In this document: piece by piece, positions 1-7,123 of the stretch
Layout: every line of letters begins with the position of its first letter
How positions within the stretch are numbered: position 1 is the first letter of the stretch
From: UBA3910 sp002391465
GTDB lineage: Bacteria > Bacillota > Limnochordia > Darwinibacteriales > Darwinibacteriaceae
Length of the DNA stretch: 64,000 nucleotides
Direction: 5' to 3'
NCBI GenBank assembly: GCA_030054835.1
Contig: JASGVS010000028.1
Location: forward strand, 7,097 to 71,096
Notes under the pieces: model-generated
The model's database searches: none
What the model saw: the letters and a program-made list of their open reading frames with translations, nothing else
Told to the model about the DNA's origin: nothing
Made by a program: the position numbers and the translations under genes

Positions 1-1
1 G

Positions 2-451
2 AGACAGTTGACTCGCTACGATCTGGAGCCCACGTTGTTGGAAATGGAGATTACTGAGACGGTGCTCATCGGCAATCCTGAGGAAGCTTTGGAGATAATC
101 AACCGCATCAGGAACCTAGGTGTGAGAATCGCCCTGGACGACTTCGGCACCGGTTATTCTTCCATCAACTACATAACCAGAATGCCCGTTGACCGCATCA
201 AGCTAGAACGGCATATGACCCAGAAGCTGGGGGAAAACATTGCGGTTATGGAAGGTTTGATCGCCATTGCCCACGGCTTGGATATGGACGTTGTGGGTGA
301 AGGTGTGGAGACGGAGGAAGAGGCACGCCTCTTAATTGAAGTAGGTTGTGATTTCCTCCAAGGTTATCTCTTCTCCCATCCGGTGGAGCCCTCTGAGGCG
401 GAGAAGCTGATGGAGATGGATTACAGCGAACTGCTTGGGATTGACCCCTAG
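2..451 (+). CDS. EAL-domain cyclic-di-GMP phosphodiesterase, C-terminal part (cut by window edge)
   Basis: The reading frame is open to the left edge, so this is the end of a longer gene and the TTG at 8 is not its start. About 149 residues are visible. They contain the second half of an EAL domain: a TLLEMEITET strand, the DDFGTGYSS motif that carries the metal-binding acidic pair, KLERH, GEGVETEEEA and LQGYLFSHP. EAL domains hydrolyse c-di-GMP to pGpG in the cytoplasm. The canonical K in the D-x-(I/L)-K-(I/L)-D region is present, but the usual following Asp is Glu. Whether a GGDEF or sensor domain precedes it cannot be seen. The next gene follows after 23 bases. Confidence 0.9.
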   Translation, partial: RQLTRYDLEPTLLEMEITETVLIGNPEEALEIINRIRNLGVRIALDDFGTGYSSINYITRMPVDRIKLERHMTQKLGENIAVMEGLIAIAHGLDMDVVGEGVETEEEARLLIEVGCDFLQGYLFSHPVEPSEAEKLMEMDYSELLGIDP

Positions 452-474
452 CATGGAAAGGGGAAGGTGGCGTC

Positions 475-1083
475 ATGGCTCTTTTTGTGAGTAATCTGGC
501 CAGTGCTGGGGTTCAGGTTATCGTCTTTGCCTTGCTTCCCTTGGCCTGGTGGCTTATCTTTCACAGGCAGAAGGTAGGCTTTTTCCAATGGCTTGGCCTA
601 AAGGGGGTCCCGAGGGACAAGGTCAGGGACTGTGTGCGGTGGTCCGTGGCGGTAATGGTGCTGTCTGCGCCTCTACCTATCCTGATTTTTCGAGTACTGC
701 GCGGTGTTCCCAGCGCCACATCCCAATTCGCAGGCCTGGGTCTAGGTGCGCTGCCGGGTGCCTTGGTGTTTGCCTTTCTGCAGACAGGCCTGTCTGAGGA
801 GATTCTCTTTCGCGGTTTTCTCTTAAAGCGCCTGGCAGTCCGTTTCGGTTTTGGGGCGGGCAACATGGTCCAGAGCGTTATCTTTGGCGCCATCCACGGC
901 TTAGGGTTCTTTACTTCAGTGGGCTGGTTCTGGGCGCTCCTGATCACCCTGTTCACAGGTATTAGCGCTTGGTTCATGGGGTATATCAACGAGAAGAAGG
1001 CGGACGGTTCTATTTTGCCCAGCTGGATTATGCATGGGGTGTCAAATGTCCTGTCCTCGCTGATGAGTATGGTCTTTTTTTAG
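475..1083 (+). CDS. CPBP-family intramembrane metalloprotease (CAAX/Abi type)
   Basis: A 202-residue, strongly hydrophobic protein with about six membrane segments. The family motifs are in order: EEILFRG (E108, E109, R113), FGAIHG (H141) and a late H187 in MHGVSN; these Glu/His residues are the expected active site of CPBP glutamic/metallo-proteases. In bacteria the family covers prenyl-protease-like enzymes, bacteriocin self-immunity proteins and RsgI- or anti-sigma-processing proteases; nothing nearby shows which applies. A purine-rich AAGGGGAAGG ribosome site precedes the ATG at 475. The stop codon overlaps the end of the convergent YolD gene by four bases. Confidence 0.85.
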   Translation: MALFVSNLASAGVQVIVFALLPLAWWLIFHRQKVGFFQWLGLKGVPRDKVRDCVRWSVAVMVLSAPLPILIFRVLRGVPSATSQFAGLGLGALPGALVFAFLQTGLSEEILFRGFLLKRLAVRFGFGAGNMVQSVIFGAIHGLGFFTSVGWFWALLITLFTGISAWFMGYINEKKADGSILPSWIMHGVSNVLSSLMSMVFF

Positions 1084-1499
1084 AACGGCGCCCCTTCAAT
1101 GGCGTAGATGTCGTTAATGGGAACTACAACACCGCTTTCCAGTGTTAAGCAGTTTTTGTAGGCATCGAACTTCTTTACTTTTCCCGTTTCAGTTACGTAG
1201 ATTCCCCCTGGCTTGTGGTCATCGGGGAGGAAATAGGTGATGGACACAGTCCATCCCTCCTTAAGGTTTTCAGCGAGCAAGAGCAGCCTGGCGTTAAGCC
1301 GGGCTTTTTCATCTTCTGTGAGGATCGCCTTATCTTCCGTAACTCTGGCCGTCTCTTCCATCAGCTCGGAGTGGCCTGCTAGAGCAGCAAAGGGCGAAAA
1401 CTGGGCAGCCCGATCAAGGCGGGACATGGGGGGCCTTGTCTTGGAACGGTGGCGGGGTAGGTGAATAATGTCCTCGTAATGTTTGTAATCGTTATTCAT
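1080..1499 (-). CDS. YolD-like protein
   Basis: A 139-residue protein of the YolD-like family. Typical features are the N-terminal HLPRHRSKTRPPMSRLDRAAQFSPFAAL segment, seen here around residues 14-41, and a C-terminal small barrel with the hydrophobic VVPINDIYAIEG end. YolD proteins are encoded next to Y-family polymerases of the UvrX/YqjW group in many Bacillota and are thought to act as a partner of the polymerase, much as UmuD does for UmuC. The gene overlaps the upstream polymerase by ATGA (1496-1499), so the two are translationally coupled. No catalytic residues are recognised. Confidence 0.85.
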   Translation of the reverse strand: MNNDYKHYEDIIHLPRHRSKTRPPMSRLDRAAQFSPFAALAGHSELMEETARVTEDKAILTEDEKARLNARLLLLAENLKEGWTVSITYFLPDDHKPGGIYVTETGKVKKFDAYKNCLTLESGVVVPINDIYAIEGAPF

Positions 1500-3016
1500 G
1501 CCTTATGCCCCCCAATCCGTTTGTTCTGATCCTTGGTAGTTGCCCCTTTCAACAGGTTCATGCCTTTGAGGATGGCGTTCTTTCCGTACTTCTTTTGGAT
1601 TTTAAGCAACGCCTCCTGGGCCTGCCTTTCCTTCTCTAGAACGTCTTCCCTTGCTTCCGCAACCTGTCCTTCATCTGCAAACAAACTGAGCTGTTCCCAA
1701 TTATTACTTTCACCCAAGTCACTCTCACTCTGCACATTGTTGGCAGTGACATTGATCTTGCGCACCAAAAGATTCTCGTTTGTAATGCGTTCATAGAGGC
1801 CAACCATGGCATCGGTGATTAGTTTGCTGGAGGATGTTGCCATGGGCAGCTTGGCGCTGCCGTGGGCGTGCTTGGGTATTGTCCTGCCGTAGGCATCGGT
1901 TGTGATGGGGCCATGGTAGTTTTTTCTCAGTTCTGGATCTAGCAGGCTCTCCCGATCGTAATTGACCGTAAGTACTACTTGATCCGTGACCAGGCCCTTA
2001 TCAACCAAATCAAGGACTAAAAGATCGGTCATCTCCCGCACCACCAGTCTCGCCTCTTCGTAGCTGTAGGGGCGGGGTAACGTCTGGCCCGACCCGATGC
2101 TTTTACTCTGGGGTTTGTAGGCTTTAATATCTGCGATGGTCACAGGTTCCCAGCCCCAGGCGTGGTCAATGAGGAGTTCAGCGTTGACACCGAACAGGCG
2201 GTAGAGAAGATCTTCGTTGTGATATTCATCAGCCTTGCCTAGAGAGCAGCGGGCTATATCACCCATTGTGAAGAGACCTTCGGCCTCCAGTTTGGAGGCG
2301 TAGCCCCTGCCTACCCGCCAAAAGTCAGTGAGGGGGCGGTGGCTCCACAGCTGCTTTCTGTAACTCATTTCATCTAGTTCAGCAACGCGTACTCCGTCCT
2401 CATCTGGCTTACTTCTCTTGGCCACAATATCCATGGCCACTTTAGCCAAGTAGAGATTCGTACCAATACCGGCAGTGGCTGTGATCCCCGTTGTTTTCAG
2501 CACATCACGGATTATGGTCATGGCCAGATCATGGGCGGTCATGCGGTAAGTCTTCAGGTAAGAGGTGACATCCATGAACACTTCGTCGATGGAATAAACG
2601 TGCATATCTTCGGGCGCAATGTATTTTAAATAAACCTGGTAGATCCGGGCGCTGTAATCCAAATAGTGAGCCATCCTGGGGGGAACTATCAGGTAATCGA
2701 TTGCATAGTCAGGATTGGCCTGCAGCACTGTATCGTCCCAAGAGCTTTTGGTCAGGACCGGAACCCGTGCTTTTCTGCGCCTTTCAGCGTTTGCTTCCTT
2801 AACTTTCTGCACCACTTGGAAAAGTCTGGGACGACCGGGTATTCCGTGCTGGCGCAGGGGAGGGGAGACCGCCAAGCAGATCGTTTTTTGACTGCGAGAC
2901 TGATCCGCCACAACCAAATTGGTGGTAAGGGGATTAAGTCCCCGTTCTACGCATTCCACCGAGGCATAAAAGGACTTAAGATCAAGTGCGATATAAGTGC
3001 GGTTGGTTTGGTCCAC
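1496..3016 (-). CDS. Y-family translesion DNA polymerase, UvrX/YqjW type
   Basis: Lesion-bypass DNA polymerase. The N-terminal palm holds YIALDLKSFYASVE (first catalytic Asp) and the second acidic pair is in VYSIDEVFMDVT; the finger segment, GIGTNLYLAKVAMD and a C-terminal little-finger domain follow. It belongs to the SOS-type UvrX/YqjW branch that pairs with YolD, rather than to DinB. The longest frame begins at GTG 3025, but that codon lies inside the AGGGGG ribosome site; the GTG at 3016, eight bases further on, is the better start and gives MDQTNRTYIALD (506 residues). A TATAAT-like -10 lies on the minus strand near 3038-3043. I could not find a clear LexA box. Confidence 0.9.
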   Translation of the reverse strand: MDQTNRTYIALDLKSFYASVECVERGLNPLTTNLVVADQSRSQKTICLAVSPPLRQHGIPGRPRLFQVVQKVKEANAERRRKARVPVLTKSSWDDTVLQANPDYAIDYLIVPPRMAHYLDYSARIYQVYLKYIAPEDMHVYSIDEVFMDVTSYLKTYRMTAHDLAMTIIRDVLKTTGITATAGIGTNLYLAKVAMDIVAKRSKPDEDGVRVAELDEMSYRKQLWSHRPLTDFWRVGRGYASKLEAEGLFTMGDIARCSLGKADEYHNEDLLYRLFGVNAELLIDHAWGWEPVTIADIKAYKPQSKSIGSGQTLPRPYSYEEARLVVREMTDLLVLDLVDKGLVTDQVVLTVNYDRESLLDPELRKNYHGPITTDAYGRTIPKHAHGSAKLPMATSSSKLITDAMVGLYERITNENLLVRKINVTANNVQSESDLGESNNWEQLSLFADEGQVAEAREDVLEKERQAQEALLKIQKKYGKNAILKGMNLLKGATTKDQNKRIGGHKA

Positions 3017-3065
3017 GGCGTCCACCCCCTAAGGTTATTATAAACGAAAACGCAGGGAGATGAAA

Positions 3066-3094
3066 ATGTAAGGGGGGTGGCTTAGCCACTCCCC
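3066..3094 (-). terminator. Hairpin terminator of the winged-helix regulator gene
   Basis: On the minus strand a stem GGGGAGTGGC/GCCACCCCCC with a three-base loop sits at 3072-3094 and starts at the stop codon of the regulator gene. It is followed by a moderately T-rich tail. It separates that gene from the polymerase operon downstream. Confidence 0.6.
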
Positions 3095-3690
3095 TATTCA
3101 TGCCATTCGCCTTTGGTGAAACTGGGATCGAGCATATCGCTTATGCCCGCTAAGAGCATAATGATGCCCTGAACCCGGTGGGGCTGAACGATATACGTTC
3201 CCCTTGTTTCACTGTTGGGGTCTTCCACAATCAGATCCGCCGCGATAAGGGGTTTTAGGTGGTGGTAGACCTGCCCGGTGGAGTTGTAGTCCCCTTCTTC
3301 CACCAATTGGGCAACTGTCATGGGTTTTCTCAGAATCTGCAGCAGCATGTTGAGGCGGTCGTTGTTGCCAATAGATGTGAGTACCTTTTCTGCCATACGG
3401 TTTTCAATCAGCTTGAGCAGATCGTCTGCGTTCACTTGATGCCTGATCCAAGTCGACTGGCGCCCGCCCGAGGCGTAAACCCCCAGGTAGGTGATGGCCC
3501 CATTCTGATTCTTTTCTTCGCATGTGTCCTCCAGCTGACTTAAAATCTGCTGGATATGGGGATCAGGATGCATGTCAGGTATCTTTTGAATGAGGGTCCT
3601 TGGATCTTCCTCTTTTGGCCGGAGCATTTCCTTGATTTCCCTCAGTTCCTCCCTCAGCTGATCAATCTCCTGTCCGTAGTCCCTCGTCAT
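3094..3690 (-). CDS. Winged-helix (ArsR-like) transcriptional regulator
   Basis: 198 residues. The N-terminal ~25 residues form a short charged coiled coil (EIDQLREELREIKEML). The C-terminal half (about 105-190) is a winged helix: IGNNDRLNMLLQILRKPMTVAQLVEEGDYNSTGQVYHHLKPLIAADLI, with the recognition helix in STGQVYHHLKPL and a wing ending TYIVQP. This is the ArsR-like HTH fold. The middle region (about 60-95, with YLGVYASGGRQ) is probably the sensing part; its ligand is unknown and no metal-binding Cys cluster is present. An AAGGAGGT ribosome site precedes the ATG. A palindrome over its own promoter suggests self-regulation. Confidence 0.75.
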   Translation of the reverse strand: MTRDYGQEIDQLREELREIKEMLRPKEEDPRTLIQKIPDMHPDPHIQQILSQLEDTCEEKNQNGAITYLGVYASGGRQSTWIRHQVNADDLLKLIENRMAEKVLTSIGNNDRLNMLLQILRKPMTVAQLVEEGDYNSTGQVYHHLKPLIAADLIVEDPNSETRGTYIVQPHRVQGIIMLLAGISDMLDPSFTKGEWHE

Positions 3691-3732
3691 TCTCGCGTAC
3701 CTCCTTCGGCCAATATTGAATTACGCAATTAC

Positions 3733-3780
3733 ATAATAGCATAGGGGATGCAATTACGTCAATACGGAATGACGTAAATT
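3733..3780 (-). promoter_or_regulatory. SigA-type promoter overlapped by an inverted-repeat operator
   Basis: On the minus strand, TTGACG (3762-3757) and TATTAT (3738-3733) are separated by 18 bases and drive the winged-helix gene. The -35 box lies in a near-perfect palindrome, AATTACGTCA-N8-TGACGTAAATT (3752-3780 on the plus strand). A further AATTAC half element lies at 3728-3733. A protein bound to the palindrome would block the promoter. Confidence 0.65.
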
Positions 3781-3895
3781 ATATAGGGATTCACAGCCCA
3801 GATTTCGCATATTGCGCACACCGTAAAGGGTTTGGCAGCTTTGAGTCGAAGTAGGCGGCAAAATAGTTTTGGGCCCAGAAGAAGGGGAGAGCGCT

Positions 3896-4459
3896 ATGGA
3901 GCGATCGGTGTACATCATCTCAGGCCCAGCTGGGGTGGGAAAATCCACTACCGCGGGCGAACTTGTGCAGCAGTTTGACAAAAGCGCCCTCATTTCCGGT
4001 GATGACATCAGTCATATCCCCGTCAATGGGCGCGGTAAACCCTGGCTCTGCCAGGAGACTCTTCAGTTAACTTGGAGCAACATTTTGAGCCTGACACGCA
4101 ACCTCCTTGGCTTTGGTTACGACGTAGTAATTGATTACGTGACCCTTCCCGCCCAGGCCGCTTGGTTGGCTGAGAACTTAAGGGATCTCAATGTTAAGGT
4201 GTTTTACGTTGTCCTTATGGTAGGAGAAGCAGAGATTGTCAGACGCGATCAAGGCAGACACCCTGACGCAAGAATGGGAGCAAGGAGCGTGGAGCTGCTG
4301 CGAGAGTTTAAGGAAGTGCTTCAGGGCGACGAGCATATTTTCAACACGGAAAGCTATGGTGTGGGGCAGCTGCCTGAGGTGATCGGCGAGATCCTGAGCA
4401 GTCCCAGATTCCTCTTTTCCAGGTCAGGATGGATGGAAGGTGAAAACCAACAACACTAG
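3896..4459 (+). CDS. P-loop kinase-like protein (AAA_33/shikimate-kinase-like fold)
   Basis: 187 residues from the ATG at 3896, which follows the GAAGGGGAGA ribosome site; the longer frame from 3869 has none. The Walker A motif is ISGPAGVGKSTTAGEL near the N-terminus. GDDISH follows, and a long central stretch VVIDYVTLPAQAAWL and VKVFYVVLMVGEAEIVRRDQGR resembles small-molecule kinases and gluconate/chloramphenicol-kinase-like proteins. The R-R-D-x-x-R stretch may be the LID. The substrate is not recognised. The C-terminal end overlaps the next gene by 20 bases. Confidence 0.7.
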   Translation: MERSVYIISGPAGVGKSTTAGELVQQFDKSALISGDDISHIPVNGRGKPWLCQETLQLTWSNILSLTRNLLGFGYDVVIDYVTLPAQAAWLAENLRDLNVKVFYVVLMVGEAEIVRRDQGRHPDARMGARSVELLREFKEVLQGDEHIFNTESYGVGQLPEVIGEILSSPRFLFSRSGWMEGENQQH

Positions 4460-4811
4460 TTTCCTACGGGAGCAGTACAAATTCTCGTTGATCTCAGCCA
4501 TTACCCTGCATAAACTAGTCCTTTACTTGGTCTCACTGCTTGCCCTTGCAATCATAGGCTCCTTTGCCGTGGGGGTATACCAATCCCTGCAGGGGGCAGT
4601 CCTGGTGGTTATCCTGTATTTGGCCTTAGGAAAGCTGCTCAAGGATACCCGGCGCTGCCGGGAGCAGATGAACAGGCTGAAGGAGGCGTACAGCTGGGAG
4701 TTCTCGGACGAAGAGGACGCAGCGACCCTGACTTGTTTTTTGGCCGGCGGACATGTTCCGCATTTTCTAAACCCAGTACAGCAACCATCAGTTGATTCAA
4801 CTATAGGTTGA
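4440..4811 (+). CDS. Small membrane protein of unknown function
   Basis: 123 residues beginning at GTG 4440 inside the end of the kinase-like gene, with GGATGGAAGG just upstream as a possible ribosome site. Residues 15-65 form two adjacent membrane helices (LVLYLVSLLALAIIGSFAVGV and a second rich in V/L/I). A charged cytoplasmic segment, LLKDTRRCREQMNRLKEAYSWEFSDEEDA in two pieces around residues 66-95, follows. I do not recognise a family. The last 30 residues have no clear character, so the true stop may reflect decay of a longer gene. Confidence 0.5.
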   Translation: MKTNNTSFLREQYKFSLISAITLHKLVLYLVSLLALAIIGSFAVGVYQSLQGAVLVVILYLALGKLLKDTRRCREQMNRLKEAYSWEFSDEEDAATLTCFLAGGHVPHFLNPVQQPSVDSTIG

Positions 4812-4911
4812 ATTGAGTGTAGGAAAATAATGTAAAACTAAACCATCGGTACATGGTCACTTAGCTTAGAATGGCCCATAATCAAGTCAAAAAGACATGG
4901 GAGGGAACGAC

Positions 4912-6084
4912 ATGTACAACATTTACGGGTTTGGTCGGCGGGTCGCGGCACTGAGGAAAAACGCTGGGCTGACCCAGGAGGATCTGGCAGAGAAACTAAA
5001 CATTACTGCTCAGGCTGTGTCCAAATGGGAGAATGAAGTGAGTTTCCCTGAGATCACCATTTTACCCAGGTTGGCTCAGGTCTTGGGGACATCAATTGAA
5101 GAACTCTTCGGCCGGGAACAGCGGGAGCCCAATGGGGAAGGGGAGTTCTCTTTTCCCGAATTTGACGAGCATAAGCTGAAGTTGGTGCACACTTTCGGTA
5201 ACGTCGGCTGCTACTCGGACAAAGAGGTGGAAGTGAGCACGGGCGATACGGTGATCTTCAAGGATGGGAGTTCAGCTAACCTCTCCGGTTTGGAAATTGT
5301 GAACAAAGGCCTTGGTGATATCCGCTTTGCCTTCGCCGAGGAACGGTACATCCCGCCGGCGGTGAACCATAGCCTGACGGAACTACAGGAGACTTTCGAG
5401 GGAATTAAGTCATTGGAGCTTGTTGTAGCCCATGCCGAGTTCTCGGTGACCAGATCACCTGATAACAAGACACGGGTTTCTGCCCAGGGAACGCCTCTCT
5501 TTTTGAACAACTTAGTGATCAACCAAGAGCAGGACAGACTGCGGGTCAAATACCGCAGGGACAGCATTGGTGTATCAAACGGCACCCACAATTACGTGGA
5601 AATAGCCTTTGGCTCCGATCGGGGCGAGGATTTGACCCTGATGGTGAACGGTTCCAGCAGCGCCGAAGTGGAGATCCCCTTTAAAAAGGCAACGGTGAGC
5701 GTGAATGGTTCGGGTAGTGCCGAATTGGCTGACCTTGACGTCCTAACGGGCAGCGTGAACGGCAGTGGGGATTTGACCTGTGAAGCGGTTGGCCAGGTGA
5801 ATGTGACCGTGAATGGCTCCGGCGATGTTGATATCGACCAAGTCAGCGGGGATATCAAGGCTCAGATTAACGGTTCGGGCAGCATCGATTTTGGCCGCGG
5901 CGAAGTGGACAGTCTGCAGATTGTAGTTGCCGGTTCTGGTGATGTTGATGCGGAAGGCGTTACTGCCAGGACCGCCTCACTTAGGGCAATTGGCTCCGGG
6001 GATGTGGTTGTGGGCCGTGTGATCGAAGAGTCGCTGGAAAAACACAGCCGCCATGCCACAATCAGCGTCTTAAAGCGCGGCTAG
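4912..6084 (+). CDS. XRE-family regulator fused to a DUF2807/DUF4097-type beta-solenoid
   Basis: Residues 4-65 form a Cro/CI helix-turn-helix (VAALRKNAGLTQEDLAEKL, then ITAQAVSKWENEVSFPEI). After a short linker, residues ~150-385 form a head-GIN/DUF4097-like beta-solenoid. Seven rungs carry an xGSx-type turn at about residues 246, 265, 283, 301, 320, 340 and 360 (NGSSSAEV, NGSGSAEL, NGSGDLTC, NGSGDVDI, NGSGSIDF, AGSGDVDA, IGSGDVVV). There is no membrane segment, so the solenoid is cytoplasmic. The ATG at 4912 follows GGGAGGG and is preferred over the ATG at 4897. It stands alone and ends at a hairpin. Its target genes are unknown. Confidence 0.85.
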   Translation: MYNIYGFGRRVAALRKNAGLTQEDLAEKLNITAQAVSKWENEVSFPEITILPRLAQVLGTSIEELFGREQREPNGEGEFSFPEFDEHKLKLVHTFGNVGCYSDKEVEVSTGDTVIFKDGSSANLSGLEIVNKGLGDIRFAFAEERYIPPAVNHSLTELQETFEGIKSLELVVAHAEFSVTRSPDNKTRVSAQGTPLFLNNLVINQEQDRLRVKYRRDSIGVSNGTHNYVEIAFGSDRGEDLTLMVNGSSSAEVEIPFKKATVSVNGSGSAELADLDVLTGSVNGSGDLTCEAVGQVNVTVNGSGDVDIDQVSGDIKAQINGSGSIDFGRGEVDSLQIVVAGSGDVDAEGVTARTASLRAIGSGDVVVGRVIEESLEKHSRHATISVLKRG

Positions 6085-6116
6085 CCAAAACTTACCAACT
6101 CCTAAACGCGTTCTAT

Positions 6117-6157
6117 GCAGCCCCTTCTAGGCTAAGGGGCTGCGCTCTCCTACTTTT
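6117..6157 (+). terminator. Rho-independent terminator after the XRE gene
   Basis: Perfect 10-bp stem GCAGCCCCTT/AAGGGGCTGC with a 7-base loop (6117-6143), then a weakly T-rich stretch with TTTT at 6154-6157. Confidence 0.7.
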
Positions 6158-6240
6158 CCGACCTCAGCCCGATTCGCTTTGTTGGCAATGCTGCTACTAT
6201 GGGATTTGAGAAGGAATGAACGGAAGGTTGGTGCTTCGAG

Positions 6241-7080
6241 ATGGAAATCCGTTTCTGCAATGGCCCAGATAGGGTTTACCAGGAAAAACTAAATGCCCTT
6301 TTGCAAGAAATCTTTTTTGACTTTCAGTTTTGGTACGACCTAGATCTCTGGGATCAAAACTACGAGAGTTACTCCATAATGGTAGGGGACGAAATCGTCT
6401 CCAACATCTGTGTTTACAAAGCAAAAGTGTTGTTTAGGGGACAGCCTTACACTGCCCTTTCGGTAGGGGCAGTGGCAACGCGGGAGGATTACAGGGGTAA
6501 GGGGCTTGCCCGGAAATTGATGGAACACATCATTGAAAAGTATCCGGATACCCCTATGTACTTATGCGCAAATGATGGAGTTTTAGGTTTTTACCCCAGG
6601 TTTGGTTTTAAGCGTGTGTATGAGAAGCAGCCTGTCGTTCACTGCAGAGTGAATAACAGCGTGTCCCCGCTCAAACTGACCCATTCTGACCCAAAGGTCT
6701 GGCACTATGTGTATAATCGGATCAACTTTTCTAAGGAACTGGACTGCCTAAACACGGCCTGTATAAATATCTTTCACATTTACCAGGGCTACTTGAACAA
6801 CAGTCTCTATGAGATTCCAGAGCTTGAGACAATGGTAATTGCTGATCAGGAAGGTCCCGTTTTAAGCATTAGGGGAGTTTTCTCCCTCAGGCCCATAAAC
6901 TTTGCCCAACTGCTCCCCCATTTGCCCTTTTCAGGTGTGGAAAACATTGAATTGGGCTTTATGCCCTACTGGCCCGATTTGGAGTATGAAATGGAAGAAA
7001 GGGAGACCGATCCCTGGTTTGTAAGGGGAGTAAAGTGTGATTTGGGTGACATAAAATTCCCTGAGCTGTCAATAACCTAA
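6241..7080 (+). CDS. GNAT-family N-acetyltransferase (two-domain)
   Basis: 279 residues. The acetyl-CoA-binding motif A is clear at about 79-97: VATREDYRGKGLARKLMEH (R/Q-x-x-G-x-G/A type). It is followed by LCANDGVLGFYPRFGFKRV, the usual motif B with the FYxRxGF signature. The second half (about 130-279) has no GNAT motif and resembles the C-terminal extension of Eis-like acetyltransferases, so the acceptor may be an amine or small antibiotic; this is inference. The ATG at 6241 has only a weak upstream GAAGG. It lies just before the ABC exporter pair, but 43 bases and the gene layout do not prove a common operon. Confidence 0.85.
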   Translation: MEIRFCNGPDRVYQEKLNALLQEIFFDFQFWYDLDLWDQNYESYSIMVGDEIVSNICVYKAKVLFRGQPYTALSVGAVATREDYRGKGLARKLMEHIIEKYPDTPMYLCANDGVLGFYPRFGFKRVYEKQPVVHCRVNNSVSPLKLTHSDPKVWHYVYNRINFSKELDCLNTACINIFHIYQGYLNNSLYEIPELETMVIADQEGPVLSIRGVFSLRPINFAQLLPHLPFSGVENIELGFMPYWPDLEYEMEERETDPWFVRGVKCDLGDIKFPELSIT

Positions 7081-7123
7081 GCCATAAGCTGGGGAATGGT
7101 TTTGTACGGGAGGAACCTGTGAC

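Noticed and set aside
561..989. Long antisense open frames over real genes, such as 561-989 minus and 8107-8679 minus
   Set aside because: They shadow well-supported genes, lack ribosome sites and have compositions typical of reverse-frame readings.
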